The notes under the pieces: model-generated
What the model was told of the DNA's origin: nothing
The model's input: the letters and a program-made list of their open reading frames with translations, nothing else
Databases searched by the model: none
Assembly: GCA_905221605.1 (NCBI GenBank)
Contig: CAJNDS010002143.1
Location: forward strand, 320,061-384,060
Reading direction: 5' to 3'
Length of the DNA stretch: 64,000 nt
Source of the DNA: Symbiodinium natans
Lineage: Eukaryota > Sar > Dinophyceae > Suessiales > Symbiodiniaceae
Program-made: the position numbers and the translations under genes
Part shown: positions 35,201-44,479 of the stretch, piece by piece
Numbering within the stretch: position 1 is the stretch's first letter
How the letters are laid out: every line of letters starts with the position of its first letter

Positions 35201-35727
35201 CTGAGCAAAACAGCACAGGAAAAAACTGGTATCGCATCAAAAGATACTGCCATGACTTGAAAGGATTGGCTTCTAATGCCTTCTCATCTTCTCCCTTTGC
35301 AGCAAGGGGGCGTATTTGCCATTCAGCTCCGGTCTGGCTTTGCACTCCTGAGAGGTCTCAGCAAAGAACCTACGTCCCTGTGGCTCTGAGCCATCCGAAA
35401 ATACCCCGGGCCTGGACGAGAATCACACGGCGATCGGCTCCTCGCCGGTCTTCCTCGTCATCGGTGATGACGCCAAGGGCATCTTCGAGGTCCTGTCCCA
35501 CCATCCTGGTCAGCAGGGAAAGGGGCGGAAGGGAGGGAAACGCAGACCCTTGGACTTTCTACCGGAAGTATCGAGGGCATCATGGCACGCGCCTCTTCTC
35601 ATCGTCGTCGTAGTCATACCTGGGGTGGCGCATGGAGGCTAAAGTGGCTAAAGAGCGCCATGATGTCTCTCTCCATGATGAACTGGGTAGCTGAGCCGCG
35701 GAAGAGGTCGCAAAGACCGCTGATCTC
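32260..35727 (-). CDS. N-terminal exons upstream of the UPF1-like helicase core
   Basis: Exons on the same strand, most linked by phase. 35727-35620: ISGLCDLFRGSATQFIMERD. 35505-35405: QDLEDALGVITDDEEDRR. 35347-about 35280: QSQTGAEWQIRPLAAKGEDE, with a probable GC donor. 35106-35002: MAHGRPVFEKKAEV then a KGKGKG patch. 34756-34637: MKRLLMPHMLDDDDITIEVM. 34578-34545 joins through a GC donor to 34420-34295: GPPTGGWFVIRDRQKLP. About 33925-33790: KAVRALEQLDGNKLKGRLQV, which resembles the second half of an RRM. 33733-33653: EYFGHFCMLMHLEHMEELRQ, like the LEE segment before MOV10/UPF1 cores. 33486: ETMQDAELQRLGWCLDG. 33285-33081: GRRDPKKTTIIGCLTFLSLR. 33016-32956: FDRLKFKRGDSVIISGLA. 32887-32810: VRVKGEALEKLGEGFIADIQ. 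32335-32260: NSTLYERQLQAMLNL. The start codon is not found. The most upstream part (above 34.5 kb) could belong to a separate gene. Confidence 0.75.
32768..32790 (-). repeat. Telomere-type array beside a helicase exon
   Basis: Three CCCTAAA/CCCTAAG units only about 20 bp from the exon end at 32810. More degenerate CCCTCAA units lie at 32217-32238, again next to an exon (32260). Confidence 0.85.
33514..33615. mobile_element. Family-A element inside a helicase intron
   Basis: TGGGATGTTCCC...ACTAACAGTCCTTAGTAGGG on the left faces CCTATTAAGGACTGTTAGTA...GGGGGAACACCCCCA on the right. It fills about 60% of the 166-bp intron 33487-33652, whose flanking exons match in phase. Confidence 0.85.
34798..34990. 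repeat. TA/TATG microsatellites in an intron
   Basis: (TA)n with ATG interruptions at 34800-34850 and 34898-34985, between the exons at 35002 and 34756. Confidence 0.9.
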
Positions 35728-35779
35728 TAGGGCAGCCCATGTTGAGCCACATTCTCAGGATCTGCCTCAGCGCACAACG

Positions 35780-36110
35780 ACTCGAGGGCCAGGCCAAGAG
35801 AGAGACACAGAGAAGACAGAGACAGAGACGGTGAAAGAGTGAGCGCCAGAGACAGGGAGAACAAGAAAACCAGTGTGTGATGTGAGAGAGAGAGGGCGTA
35901 CTGAGTCCTGAGTGCGAGAACATGAATTAGTGTGAAGCGAGAGTGAGAGTGAAGGAGAGAGAAAAAAAGAGAACTGAGTGTGAGTGGGAATGAGAAAGTG
36001 AGGTGAGTGAGTGTGTGACGGATTGATGGAGCATGAGAGTAACAAATCTAAAGTGAGTGAAAGAGTGAGTCAAGCTAAAGTGATGAGGTGCTTCGCGACA
36101 GCTAGTACCC
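35780..36110. repeat. GA-rich degenerate tract
   Basis: A purine-rich region with AGAGAGACA, GTGAGAG and GAGTGA motifs. Its Ser/Leu-rich minus frames look like repeat artefacts. No gene seen. Confidence 0.75.
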
Positions 36111-36228
36111 TGTGAAATCCTGTGGAAAAGACCACCTCACCCCTGCACCCACCTTCAGGTGAAAAAAAAAGCAGCCCTACTCTTGCTAAAACCAGCACCT
36201 CTCAAGACTGGCCCCCCAACAGTAGCTT

Positions 36229-36330
36229 GGGGGTTTACGATAGTAGCGTTTTTAGGGGCACCTTATTGGGGTCCGTATTATCCTACTAGTTGGGGTCCAT
36301 TTTTGGGTCCCCTAATTTCGGAAATCCCCA
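36229..36330. mobile_element. Family-B element
   Basis: TGGGGGTTTACGATAGTAG at the left against CCTAATTTCGGAAATCCCCA at the right. The interior has TTGGGGTCC blocks as in 5547-5652. Confidence 0.75.
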
Positions 36331-36378
36331 CTTCTGTTCAAAACAATGCCAGAATAAGCACATGGCCGCCATCGTCAC

Positions 36379-36600
36379 TTATAGGTGAATCCCGATACAA
36401 AGCCCAACCCCGAACCCTCTTTCTTCTGCAAACCCTTGCAACACTGCTACTTGCACGCAAAGCTGCACTGGGAAGTTCCTCTGCACGAGGACACCCAAAC
36501 CACGCAGGAAGTGCTCCACTGGAATGGCGGCGTTTGGAATCTTGGTAGGTCTAGCAACAGCAGGACAGCCCTGGCTTGTGAGGGGAACCGAACCGCACCG
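36379..36600 (-). CDS. Possible exon, hypothetical
   Basis: The minus frame reads VEHFLRGLGVLVQRNFPVQL then CVQVAVLQGFAEERGFG. Natural composition, no domain. It lies between the RS-protein gene and the helicase gene on the same strand. Confidence 0.35.
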   Translation of the reverse strand, partial: RCGSVPLTSQGCPAVARPTKIPNAAIPVEHFLRGLGVLVQRNFPVQLCVQVAVLQGFAEERGFGVGLCIGIHL

Positions 36601-36683
36601 AATGTATCTACATTGATACGAGCACATGCTTGTGAATTGTTCACTGTATTTTATTCATTTTTTATGTTTTTAATTTTATTTAT

Positions 36684-36692
36684 TCATTTTTT

Positions 36693-36723
<31 letters not shown>

Positions 36724-36727
36724 GGGC
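36684..36727. repeat. Poly-T followed by poly-G homopolymer
   Basis: About 18 T then about 25 G without interruption. Likely unstable, and error-prone in sequencing. Confidence 0.95.
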
Positions 36728-36799
36728 GTTGTGGCTTTTCAAGTGCCCCCCTCCCCTTTGCAGGGTTCTTTCATCCGGTTTCTGTGCTCCATGTCTGAA

Positions 36800-37195
36800 G
36801 TTGTCCCTTTGGAAACTGCCTCGTCATAAGACATACCATGTGTAACCGAAGGAGAAGTTCAAGGGTGCCGGGTCTGGCTTTCGGAATCTCTCCATGCGCC
36901 TGTCGTTCCTGCTTGCTGCGTGGCGTGACCGTGCAAGTGTTGCTGGTGTCTCTCTGGTAACATGCAGGAGACGCAAACTCAGAAGATGTCGCTTCTCAAG
37001 TACCCCGTCGCACTACAGGCTTTGAAGTCAGAAAGTATTTAGCGTTTGCTCATGTACAATAGATGTTGTCTTCAAGGCATCTGGCTCAAGATGCTCCAAC
37101 TCAGCACCGCGCAATCTGCAGAAGCTTGATTGTCATGCATATCTGCACCTCGCAGGTCCGAAGGCACAACATCTCCGCTAACTGTCAGCGGCATC
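36800..37195. other. No supportable gene
   Basis: Spacer between the possible 36.4-36.6 kb exon and the stop codon at 37201. No motif seen on either strand. Confidence 0.35.
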
Positions 37196-37200
37196 AAGCA

Positions 37201-38475
37201 TCAGCTTAAGCAGGGCACCATGCCAGGCCGCTGCATGCACTGCGCCAGCATTCTACCCATCTGCTCCTCCTTGACCTCGAAACCCATTTCGAGAATCATC
37301 AAGGCCTCGGTTAGGGCATGAGCGGAGCATGTCCACAAGCGTAGTGACAAGACAAAGGCTTCTTCTCCAAATGCAGCGAATTTCCCCGAACTCTTCGAGA
37401 AAAAAAAGGGGGAGGCTTTGCTGAGTCTCGTGCTGTGCGAATGCTCGACGTGCCTCGGCGATCTTAAGCTTCACTATTCCCACTTCTTGGTAGAGGCTCC
37501 TCAGGCCTAGGAGCGGTAGCCCGTGTTAAGCCGCTTCTCCAGCTTCTTCTCTAAGGATCTGAGGTCATCTTTCTCTGCCCCACTCAGCTTGCCCCGCATC
37601 TTCTCCTTCTTCCCTGGCAGCTCGACTTCAGGGCACTTCGTGCTCTTGGCGACTTTAGACATTGGACATCCATGCGTGCGAAGCTGCAGGCGCCTAATCC
37701 TTTCCAGGTGCCTAAGTGCTGGAGTCTGCGCCATAGGTCCTCGCGGTCTACGGAAGTCCAGGCCAGTACTTCACATTCGGAGAGGACTGTACGGGTAGTC
37801 ATCCCGTCGAATATCGAGATGCCATACACAAGGTCACATCGTACCACATCATGGTCAACCATCACCCTATGTGAGGCTCCTCCGTTGAATACTTCGGAGA
37901 TGGAGCCCGATTCTCATCTCTGGAGGGGCTCCGAGTCCGCGACCGCCTTCCAAGTGCAAAGCTGTTGGTGTGGCAAACGCTTGGGATTTCCAACACCGTT
38001 GGACATAAGCAGCGCGAGTGCTGAGCACATAGTGTGCAACTTGTCCAGCTACAAAGCAGCTACAAAGCAGCTGCAAAGCAGCTGCAAAGCAGCTACAAGA
38101 GACTGGCGAGCCCTGCCTGCGGCGTTCTCTTTCTCGACTTCTGCCGCGGCTTTTGCCGTTGTCCTTCTCCCGGCCTCTTGACCTGCCATTGTCCTTCTCC
38201 CGGTCTCGTGACCTGCCATTGTCCTTCTCCCGGTCTCGTGACCTGCCATTGTCCTTCTCTCGGTCTCGTGACCTGCAGGCAGGCAAGCAGCGAGCTTTGT
38301 GCGAAAATCCGACCCATCTCGAGATGCAAGCTGGCACAAGTGTGCATCATCACCACGGGCAGAAGGATGCAGAAAGTATAGAAAAGAAACCGAGTACCTG
38401 CTTGTGTAGGCTATTCCACATGTTTCGGGGCCTAGCTGCGTTGAGTTGAAGTTCTTTGGAGCCCGACACTTCGTC
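37201..38475 (-). CDS. RS-rich protein with in-frame repeat, unknown family
   Basis: 38475-38398 is phase-checked: it encodes [20 protein letters not shown] and NSLHKQ and ends at a GT donor. After a CCTGCAG acceptor, about 38276-38105 encodes four [10 protein letters not shown]-type repeats and then [10 protein letters not shown]. About 37946-37870 encodes [17 protein letters not shown]. About 37865-37740 reads [20 protein letters not shown] then [20 protein letters not shown], faintly like the end of a cyclic-nucleotide-binding fold. 37734-37520 is Lys-rich ([20 protein letters not shown]). 37500-37420 reads [20 protein letters not shown]. About 37310-37201 reads [20 protein letters not shown] and stops with TGA at 37201-37203. 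RS domains are typical of splicing or RNA-binding proteins, so a nuclear RNA role is inferred. Two junctions (37.51 and 37.87 kb) change frame with too little room for a normal intron. Confidence 0.6.
38049..38097. repeat. Short tandem in RS-gene intron
   Basis: Four to five copies of GCTGCTTTGTA-like 11-mers (minus-strand sense). Confidence 0.9.
38163..38280 (-). repeat. 30-bp coding tandem repeat
   Basis: Four near-identical 30-bp units. 30 is divisible by 3, so each adds exactly ten residues ([10 protein letters not shown], with RG in place of RD in the last unit). All three minus frames are open, but only the RS frame continues into another RS-rich segment. Confidence 0.9.
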
Positions 38476-38527
38476 CTCAAATGTTCGTACATTTGTTCGA
38501 CATGGAGACGACGACAACGACAACGGC

Positions 38528-38654
38528 AGACGCAGACACACACACACACACACACACACAGAGACACACAGACACACACAGACACACACGGACACACACA
38601 GACACAGACACAGACACGGACACAGAACCGGACACACACACACACACACACACA

Positions 38655-38695
<41 letters not shown>

Positions 38696-38935
38696 ACACA
38701 CACACACACATACACACACACACACACACACAGACACACACAGACACACACAGACACACACAGACACACTCAGACACACACACACACACACACACACATA
38801 AAGATAGAGATAGAGATAGAGATAGAGATAGAGATAGAGATAGAGATAGAGACAGAGACAGAGACAGAGATACATATGTATATATATATATATATGTATA
38901 TGCATATACAGAAATGGTCCCCCCCCCCCCCCCCC
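38528..38935. repeat. CA, GATAGA and poly-C microsatellites
   Basis: (CA)n with GACACA interruptions to 38800, (GATAGA)n at 38802-38870, TATATG to 38905, and a C-run at 38918-38941. Frames through it are artefacts. Confidence 0.97.
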
Positions 38936-39059
38936 CCCCCCGGCCAATTGACCAACCTCGACTGTGAAAGTTCCTGTATACACTACATGTTCTAGAGTGT
39001 TCCCTGCATTTCTGATCAGTCTTGGTATGTCTTGGTTAGAAATGTGAGATACAAGGGTC

Positions 39060-39096
39060 TCTAGGGCCTAGGGCCTAGGGCCTAGGGCCTAGGGCC
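39060..39096. repeat. GGGCCTA heptamer array
   Basis: Five perfect units of GGGCCTA, a two-base variant of the TTTAGGG heptamer, in an otherwise unique region. Confidence 0.9.
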
Positions 39097-39099
39097 ATA

Positions 39100-40620
39100 C
39101 TTGATCCAAAAACCCAACAAACAAAGAAACCCCGTCTCCCTGCACATAAATTTGCACATGAATTGGCTACTTGCTATTCATTACTAAGAGAGGCCCCGCC
39201 CCCCTCCAAACCTCCTATGCGATTTCGTCAGAAAGCTTTGGGTCCTTGACTTGCCTTGGAAATGTGCATGTCTAGAATTTGGGAAGTGTGGAACTTGGAT
39301 CATTAGAGGAGCCAGAAGGGGAGCTGGGCCTCTTCACCGAAGGCATGCCTCCATACTTCCAACAAAACATAGATTGCTCTCAGGGTCAAGCATCTAAAGA
39401 AATAATATCTCTCCCGGCACAAACTAACCCTTCTGGGATTTACATGAGATACTTGCACGGTCTCCACGTGCAAGAGTTAATAGGAGTTCCACCTTGCAGC
39501 CTGACATGCACGCCCTCGACATGAATGGTCCCTGGCCCTCGAGTGGACAGCTAGTTCACTGGCCATGATACCGGACATAAGCCCTACTACTTTCTGTGAA
39601 CGATTCTATTCAACATCTTATCGGCGTTTTGGGGGGAATCTATTTTCAAAACGTTCTTGGCTTTTGAGCAGGCGATCTGTCTTCAATCGAGTAGCTAAGG
39701 CGTTAATGAGATTCTAGTAGGCCCTACTATAACAATCATAGGTGGGCAATACAATATTACAAGCTCAAACGGTCAGAACAACCGAAACACTCGTCATCGA
39801 AAGGTAAGGTTGTTCATGAGATGTCAACTTTCTGAAAACAGCAGATACCAGGATCCCAGGATGGTTCTTACTGAAAAATGATTATCCAGCTTCTGTTTCT
39901 AAATCTGCACAAATTAGATACTGACACATTTAATTAAGCTTTTTTTGGTTAAGCCTCCTTAGCAAGGGCCTGTGCATGACACGTGTACGTGCTTTGCAAT
40001 GTTTGAATAGCCAAGAATTTACATGGTGTTCATATACAGAAAACTCACATTCTAAATCTTATTGAATATGCTATTGAGCATCCTATGAATTCCGTGTTCA
40101 CGTTTCGAGTGGTGCGGACGGTATTGAAATTCTGATGACTGGTGGCCCTCTTCTTCGTGAGAAAAATGGACTCAAAAACCCAAAGTTCCAAACATTCACA
40201 ACTCCAATACTCCACACTTTCCTGGAATTTTGGATTTTGTATGATTTTGTGCTTCTGTATGCTTGGATAAGCGTAGATAAGCACACAGTGGCCAAACAAG
40301 TACAAAAAGACAGTAAGTGCAAAAGTAAAAAACACAGAAGTGCAAAGCCACGGGGGGGGAGCATATACATATACATTTACGTATACGTATACATATACCT
40401 ATACATATACATATACATATATCTATCTATTTCTATCTATCTATCTATCACATATACATATACATGGATATATACGTACAAAAACTAAGCAACAAGAAAC
40501 CACACACCAAACTATAAAAAAAAAACAAACAAAACCACAACCGCATTCGTATCAGCAACCGCACCACTTGGACAGCAAAGTAATCAACCCAACCAAACGA
40601 TCAAACCAAGCCATTCCACC
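39100..40620. other. AT-rich island without recognisable genes
   Basis: Base composition is clearly more AT-rich than the flanks, with no TIR element and almost no G/C runs before 40355. One plus frame at 39279-39524 (LEEPEGELGLFTEGMPPYFQ then QNIDCSQGQASKEIISLPAQ) looks protein-like but has no known motif. From 40365 to 40470 there is a TATACA microsatellite, followed by A-rich sequence with CCAAAC repeats to 40630. Its origin is unknown; it could be an old insertion. Confidence 0.5.
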
Positions 40621-40669
40621 AAACCAAAACAACAACCACAAACATAAGGCCCCTCCTGGCGTGACCCTT

Positions 40670-41350
40670 GTTTGAAGGCGCCTCTTCTTCTTTCCTCGAT
40701 CACGCTCTCGGTCGCGCGCTTCTTTCTTTGTCTCCCGCGCCTGAGTTTGTTGCTCATGGAAATGTCGTCACGCATCAGCTAACTTCATATCTGTGTCCGC
40801 TGCCTTCTTGGCACGGTCGCTCTCGGCGCTGTCCGACATGGTTTCCTCTTCGTATTCATATTCATACTCACCTGGGATGCGGGAGGCACAGGCGGCCCAC
40901 ACAATGATGCACAGCCATACATGGCTCCAGCTTTGCGAACTGCATCACAGCATCATCACGGCACACTTTGCAGACCACAGTGCTTATATTATGGTTTCAT
41001 TCCATTTAGAAGCATTAGCCAACATTAGCATCATTAGTAGCATGCCAAGGGCTTTCTTCTTCTTCTTCTTCCTCACTTTCTTCTTTCCGGCGGCCCATGG
41101 CGGAGGGGAGGAAGACCTGAAACTCACCCCGCGCGGAAAACTCGAAGTCTGTAGGGCGACACTTCGTGCATCCGAGGCTCCGCTTGGGCCTCTTGGGGGC
41201 TGGGAAAAGCCCTCCAAAATGCCTTGGCTCACCTCCTCCTGAACCAAAACTGCGTCCTACGGGCACACATTCGCCCGCGCCAACCATGACTTCATGCAGG
41301 ATGCCCCAGCCGGCGAGCGCACTGGACCCGACTAGACAAGAAGTCACATG
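40670..41350 (-). CDS. Charged C-terminal exons, hypothetical gene
   Basis: In minus order: at about 41230-41100, APKRPKRSLGCTKCRPTDFE then FSARG; at about 41100-41045, a Glu run (RRKEESEEEEEEE); at 40885-40790, EYEYEYEEETMSDSAESDRA then KKAADTDMK; after a short GTTAGC...CTCAG intron with an in-frame stop, 40740-40675 reads ARETKKEARDRERDRGKKKR. Alternating acidic and basic low-complexity segments suggest a nuclear protein. No fold is recognised. Confidence 0.45.
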
Positions 41351-41609
41351 CTGGGAGTCAGGGCGGATGCCGCGCGCATTCAGACCTCATACGCTGGCGA
41401 GCTGGCTGGCTGCTGCTTGGGCAGGTTGACTGAATCGCGAAGTTCTTTTGGTCTTTTTTGGTTCAGCTACCTCTCTAATTGCAAGTGAACTCAAACCACA
41501 TGTGCGGCGTGGAGTTGTGCAGAAAATACAATGCTAGCCCAACAAGCCCGCAAACAAGACAAGCTGAAATTTATCTTCTCACCTGTGTATCAGGCAAAAA
41601 AAGCAGCCC

Positions 41610-41850
41610 GGAACATGTCAAAACCTGTATGCGGCTTTCTCGAGGTCCTCACAGACTTTTCTCCATCGCAGCCGCTGCCCATGACGCAGCCCTGCAGACA
41701 AAATGCAAAGGTGTGAGCCTCCCTGTGCTTTCAAAGATCCCCCCTCGAGGCATGCACTGCGAAGAGTGGGCCGATGTTGCCGCATCGCTGGGCCTTGGAC
41801 GCAGTGTCGAAACGCTGCGTCTCACGTGTCCGAAGCGGCAGCGGCCATAA
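41610..41850 (-). CDS. Possible exons of the same charged gene
   Basis: After a GTCTGCAG acceptor a minus frame reads LRHGQRLRWRKVCEDLEKAA and ends at TACAG|GTTTTG, a GT donor. A second stretch at 41720-41840 is Ser/Arg-rich. Both lie between the 42.6-42.9 kb and 41.2 kb exons on the same strand. Confidence 0.35.
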
Positions 41851-41857
41851 CAGAAAG

Positions 41858-41950
41858 AGAGCGAGAGAGAGAGAGAGAGAGAGAGAGAGTGAGAGAGTGA
41901 GAGAGAGAGTGAGAGAGAGAGAGAGAGATACATATATCTATATATATGAA
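41858..41950. repeat. GA microsatellite with TATA tail
   Basis: (GA)n with GTGAGA interruptions, then ATATATCTA repeats. Confidence 0.95.
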
Positions 41951-42337
41951 GACACCGTAATCCTCTTTGGCCTGGAGGATTCACTGAAAATCACTGTTTG
42001 GGACGAATTTTGTTTATTAATTCGCAGAGTGCTTTTTCAGTCTCAGAGCTACATTTTCCCACATTTACACTTCCTACGTACTCTTGGCCATCTGAGCGAA
42101 CGTTTGCGCGTGCTGGGGATATTCACCGCTGTGCTGCAGTGTCCCTCTGATGGCCTGCTCAAAAAGCTCTCTTGTCCAAGCCCTCTTCTCTCTTTCAAGA
42201 CTTTCCAGGGCTCCATTTCACTCTGACATTATCATGGTGGCGATCGATCCGGCTATCTTCATCACAACGGTAGCAGACTCTACGCTTAAGGCTAGTCGAG
42301 CAGAGGGCATCGTAGGGCCATGGAAGGCAACTGCTCC

Positions 42338-42418
42338 CTAAACCCTAAACCCTTTTGCAGCAGGCTTGCAGAACGTCCTCGCCTAAACCCTAAACCCTGA
42401 ACCCTAAACCCTAAACCC
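42338..42418 (-). repeat. Two telomere-type arrays around a conserved 32-mer
   Basis: CCCTAAA units at 42337-42351 and 42383-42418 flank TTTTGCAGCAGGCTTGCAGA at 42353-42372 and its continuation to 42384. The same segment recurs at 48901. Confidence 0.9.
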
Positions 42419-42511
42419 AAGGCAACTGCTCTCCGAGCTTCGCACTTCGACAGAAGGCGAGGATCGACCATCCTGATACAGACAGCCGGAGTGCTCCGGG
42501 AAGCTTACAGT

Positions 42512-42622
42512 CTACTCTTTGCTTAACACCCCAAAAAAGTAAAGGATAGTAGATAGTAATCCCCTTATTGCCCTTATGGAAGAACATTATCAATTTTTTG
42601 GGGGGTTCTTAAGCAGTCAGTA
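42512..42622. mobile_element. MITE-like inverted-repeat element, family D
   Basis: CTACTCTTTGCTTAACACCC and its A-run face a T/G-run followed by GGTTCTTAAGCAGTCAGTAG. The arms are about 28 bp and the core is AT-rich. No coding capacity. Confidence 0.8.
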
Positions 42623-42624
42623 GA

Positions 42625-42930
42625 CAGTCAGAGGCCCTGCTTGCCACCACAAGAAGGCCCGTGCACGCTGCCAGAGCCGGTCGAAGGTGCCCGCGACTCT
42701 CCGGGCATCCTCAACACAGAAACTGAGCTGCAGGAGGCCTGCATCTGCCAGACATGGTGTTCTTCATGGTGTTCATCATGGGGTTCATCATGAAGTTCAT
42801 CATGGGGTTCATCATGAAGTTCATCATGGGGTTCATCATGGTTCTGCATGGTTCATCCTTGCACATCTGGTGCTTCCACTGCTTGTACTTGTCTCGAAGG
42901 CGTTCGCCGGGCTTAGGAATGTCTTCAGCA
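42625..42930 (-). CDS. Exons with Met-Asn-rich repeat, hypothetical
   Basis: At about 42920-42735 the minus frame reads KPGERLRDKYKQWKHQMCKD and EPCRTMM, then repeats MMNPMMNF two and a half times from a 24-bp tandem (42752-42840). At about 42722-42630 it reads VEDARRVAGTFDRLWQRARA then FLWWQAGPLTVY and runs to the edge of the family-D element. Alternative frames give His-Asp-Glu repeats. No family is recognised. The same-strand neighbours to the left may be its 3' exons. Confidence 0.45.
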
Positions 42931-43007
42931 TCTCAGGCACCGGCAAGGGTAAACCAGAAACCTTGGAGCCCGTCTGCCTCTCATCCAGCCTTCGAGAGGC
43001 ATCCACT

Positions 43008-43120
43008 CTAGGGTTTAGGGTGTAGGGTGTAGGGCTTAGGGCTTAGGGTTTAGGGTTCAGGGTTTAGGGGTTAGGGCTTAGGGTTTAGGGTTTAGGGTTT
43101 AAGGTTTAGGGTTTAGTTTT
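43008..43120 (+). repeat. Interstitial telomere-type array
   Basis: About fifteen TTTAGGG units with TGTAGGG, CTTAGGG and TTCAGGG variants. A further unit lies at 43168-43180. Confidence 0.95.
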
Positions 43121-43168
43121 TGTTCGCTCCCGCATAGCTAACACGAAGCGACTCAGAGGATTTGGAGT

Positions 43169-43616
43169 TTAGGGTTTTAGGGCTTGCATGATGCCCACAT
43201 TGATGAGCTTCCTGACTGAGAGTTGCTTTACGCCCGAGGCTCTCACGTGCTTAGTGCCGTTGGGGCACGCGTGTCGCCGGTCCTCAAAATGTGACAAAAG
43301 TGAAAGGACTGGCTTCTGTTTTCCAATGAACGCCAAAACCGTGAGCCAGGGAGGTAAGAAAGCCAGGTCTTGAGAACCTCGCAGGTTCGGCAAGGTGGTG
43401 GTCTTTGAAGGAAAGTGATCCCCGAACCTGAACAAGCACATTCATGGAAAGTGCAAAACCATTCCGGAAGCGAATGGCCAGCACACAAGCCAAGGCACGC
43501 GTGCAGGTGGTTGCTGGAGCCAGCTGTTGTTGCCCGGGACTCGCCCGGCCTTTGTGCCGTACACAGTTTTGCACAGGAGTTCCCTGTGGCATGGGTAGTG
43601 TGAAATTTTGAATCAC
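43169..43616 (-). CDS. Possible exons, hypothetical
   Basis: Minus frames: VLSLLSHFEDRRHACPNGTK then HVRASGVKQLSVRKLINVGI at about 43185-43320, and NVLVQVRGSLSFKDHHLAEP at about 43380-43440. The composition is plausible, the family unknown, the phases not linked. Confidence 0.3.
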
Positions 43617-43744
43617 TCCAAAGGTACCCGCCCAGATATTGTAGGTTGCGGGGAGCGAGCGCTGGGAATTACAACCGTCGAAGGGATGTCTGACTTTCAG
43701 CTGTCCTCATCCCCTAACCAGCATGCACTGGCAGTATTAGCTGG

Positions 43745-43805
43745 AACCCTAAACCCTGAACCCTCAACCCTCAACACTAAACCCTAAACCCTAACCCTAA
43801 ACCCT
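43745..43805 (-). repeat. Interstitial telomere-type array
   Basis: About eight CCCTAAA units with CCCTGAA and CCCTCAA variants. Confidence 0.93.
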
Positions 43806-43908
43806 GGACCGCAAAGCCTTCATTGTCAAGCGCCGGGCATTCCGACCGAGCTTGCCGTTGTCGCACGAGACTCTCCGTGCCTCTTCGGCCAGGGCACGGC
43901 AATGGCAG

Positions 43909-43966
43909 GCTTTAGGGTTTAGGGGTTTAGGGGTTTAGAGTTTAGGGTTTAGGGTTTAGGGTTTGC
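43909..43966 (+). repeat. Interstitial telomere-type array
   Basis: About eight TTTAGGG units, two with an extra G. Opposite in sense to the array 110 bp to the left. Confidence 0.93.
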
Positions 43967-44479
43967 ATGTGTTTTCGCACAAACTGCATAACTCCCGCCG
44001 TATCCCACAGGCATCTCAGGTCTGTTCCCAACTCCGGGGGCCGCAACTGCAGTTGCGAAGTGCTTCTCACCGAACCTTGCATGACGGCATTGTTGGGCCT
44101 TGCAACGCCTCGACTCGTGCTGCAGCACATTACCTTCTATGGCCCTGCAAGGCGGGCACTGTCCAGCAGAGGCCGTCTGAGCCTGTGGTTCGTTGGACCT
44201 CAACTTGCAGAACTGTGGCCGTGGACATCTGAGCCTGAATGGAAGACAGTCTCCTTTGTGGGCTTCAGGCGCGTTGCAGGGTGCATCCAGAGAGGGGTCC
44301 GTTTGATTGAACCTGGGCGAAGAAACCATGCACATGCACAACATCATCCAGCAACTTTCTGCAGCAGCAGCACTGTGAATATAAGCGAAGGCTGCTTGCC
44401 AGCTTGACAGCATGTAAGGCATGACTGGCTAGGTCAAAGGCATGCTGGCTGCCTCTTCAGGTTGAGAGAATGAGTCTGT

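Noticed and set aside
35767-36045. Minus frame rich in Ser, Leu, His and Thr, resembling a secreted peptide
   Set aside because: It is the translation of a degenerate GA/GTGAGA purine tract.
37740-37865. Cyclic-nucleotide-binding domain in the RS gene
   Set aside because: Only a faint resemblance ([21 protein letters not shown]). The signature phosphate-binding cassette is not visible, and the frame junctions are unsafe.
38049-38995. Several overlapping 100-250 codon frames
   Set aside because: Most run through CA and GATAGA microsatellites. Only the RS-repeat and [10 protein letters not shown] segments were kept.
39279-39524. 80-codon plus frame in the AT-rich island as a gag or viral fragment
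   Set aside because: It is protein-like but has no zinc knuckle, protease or other motif. The evidence is too thin for a call.
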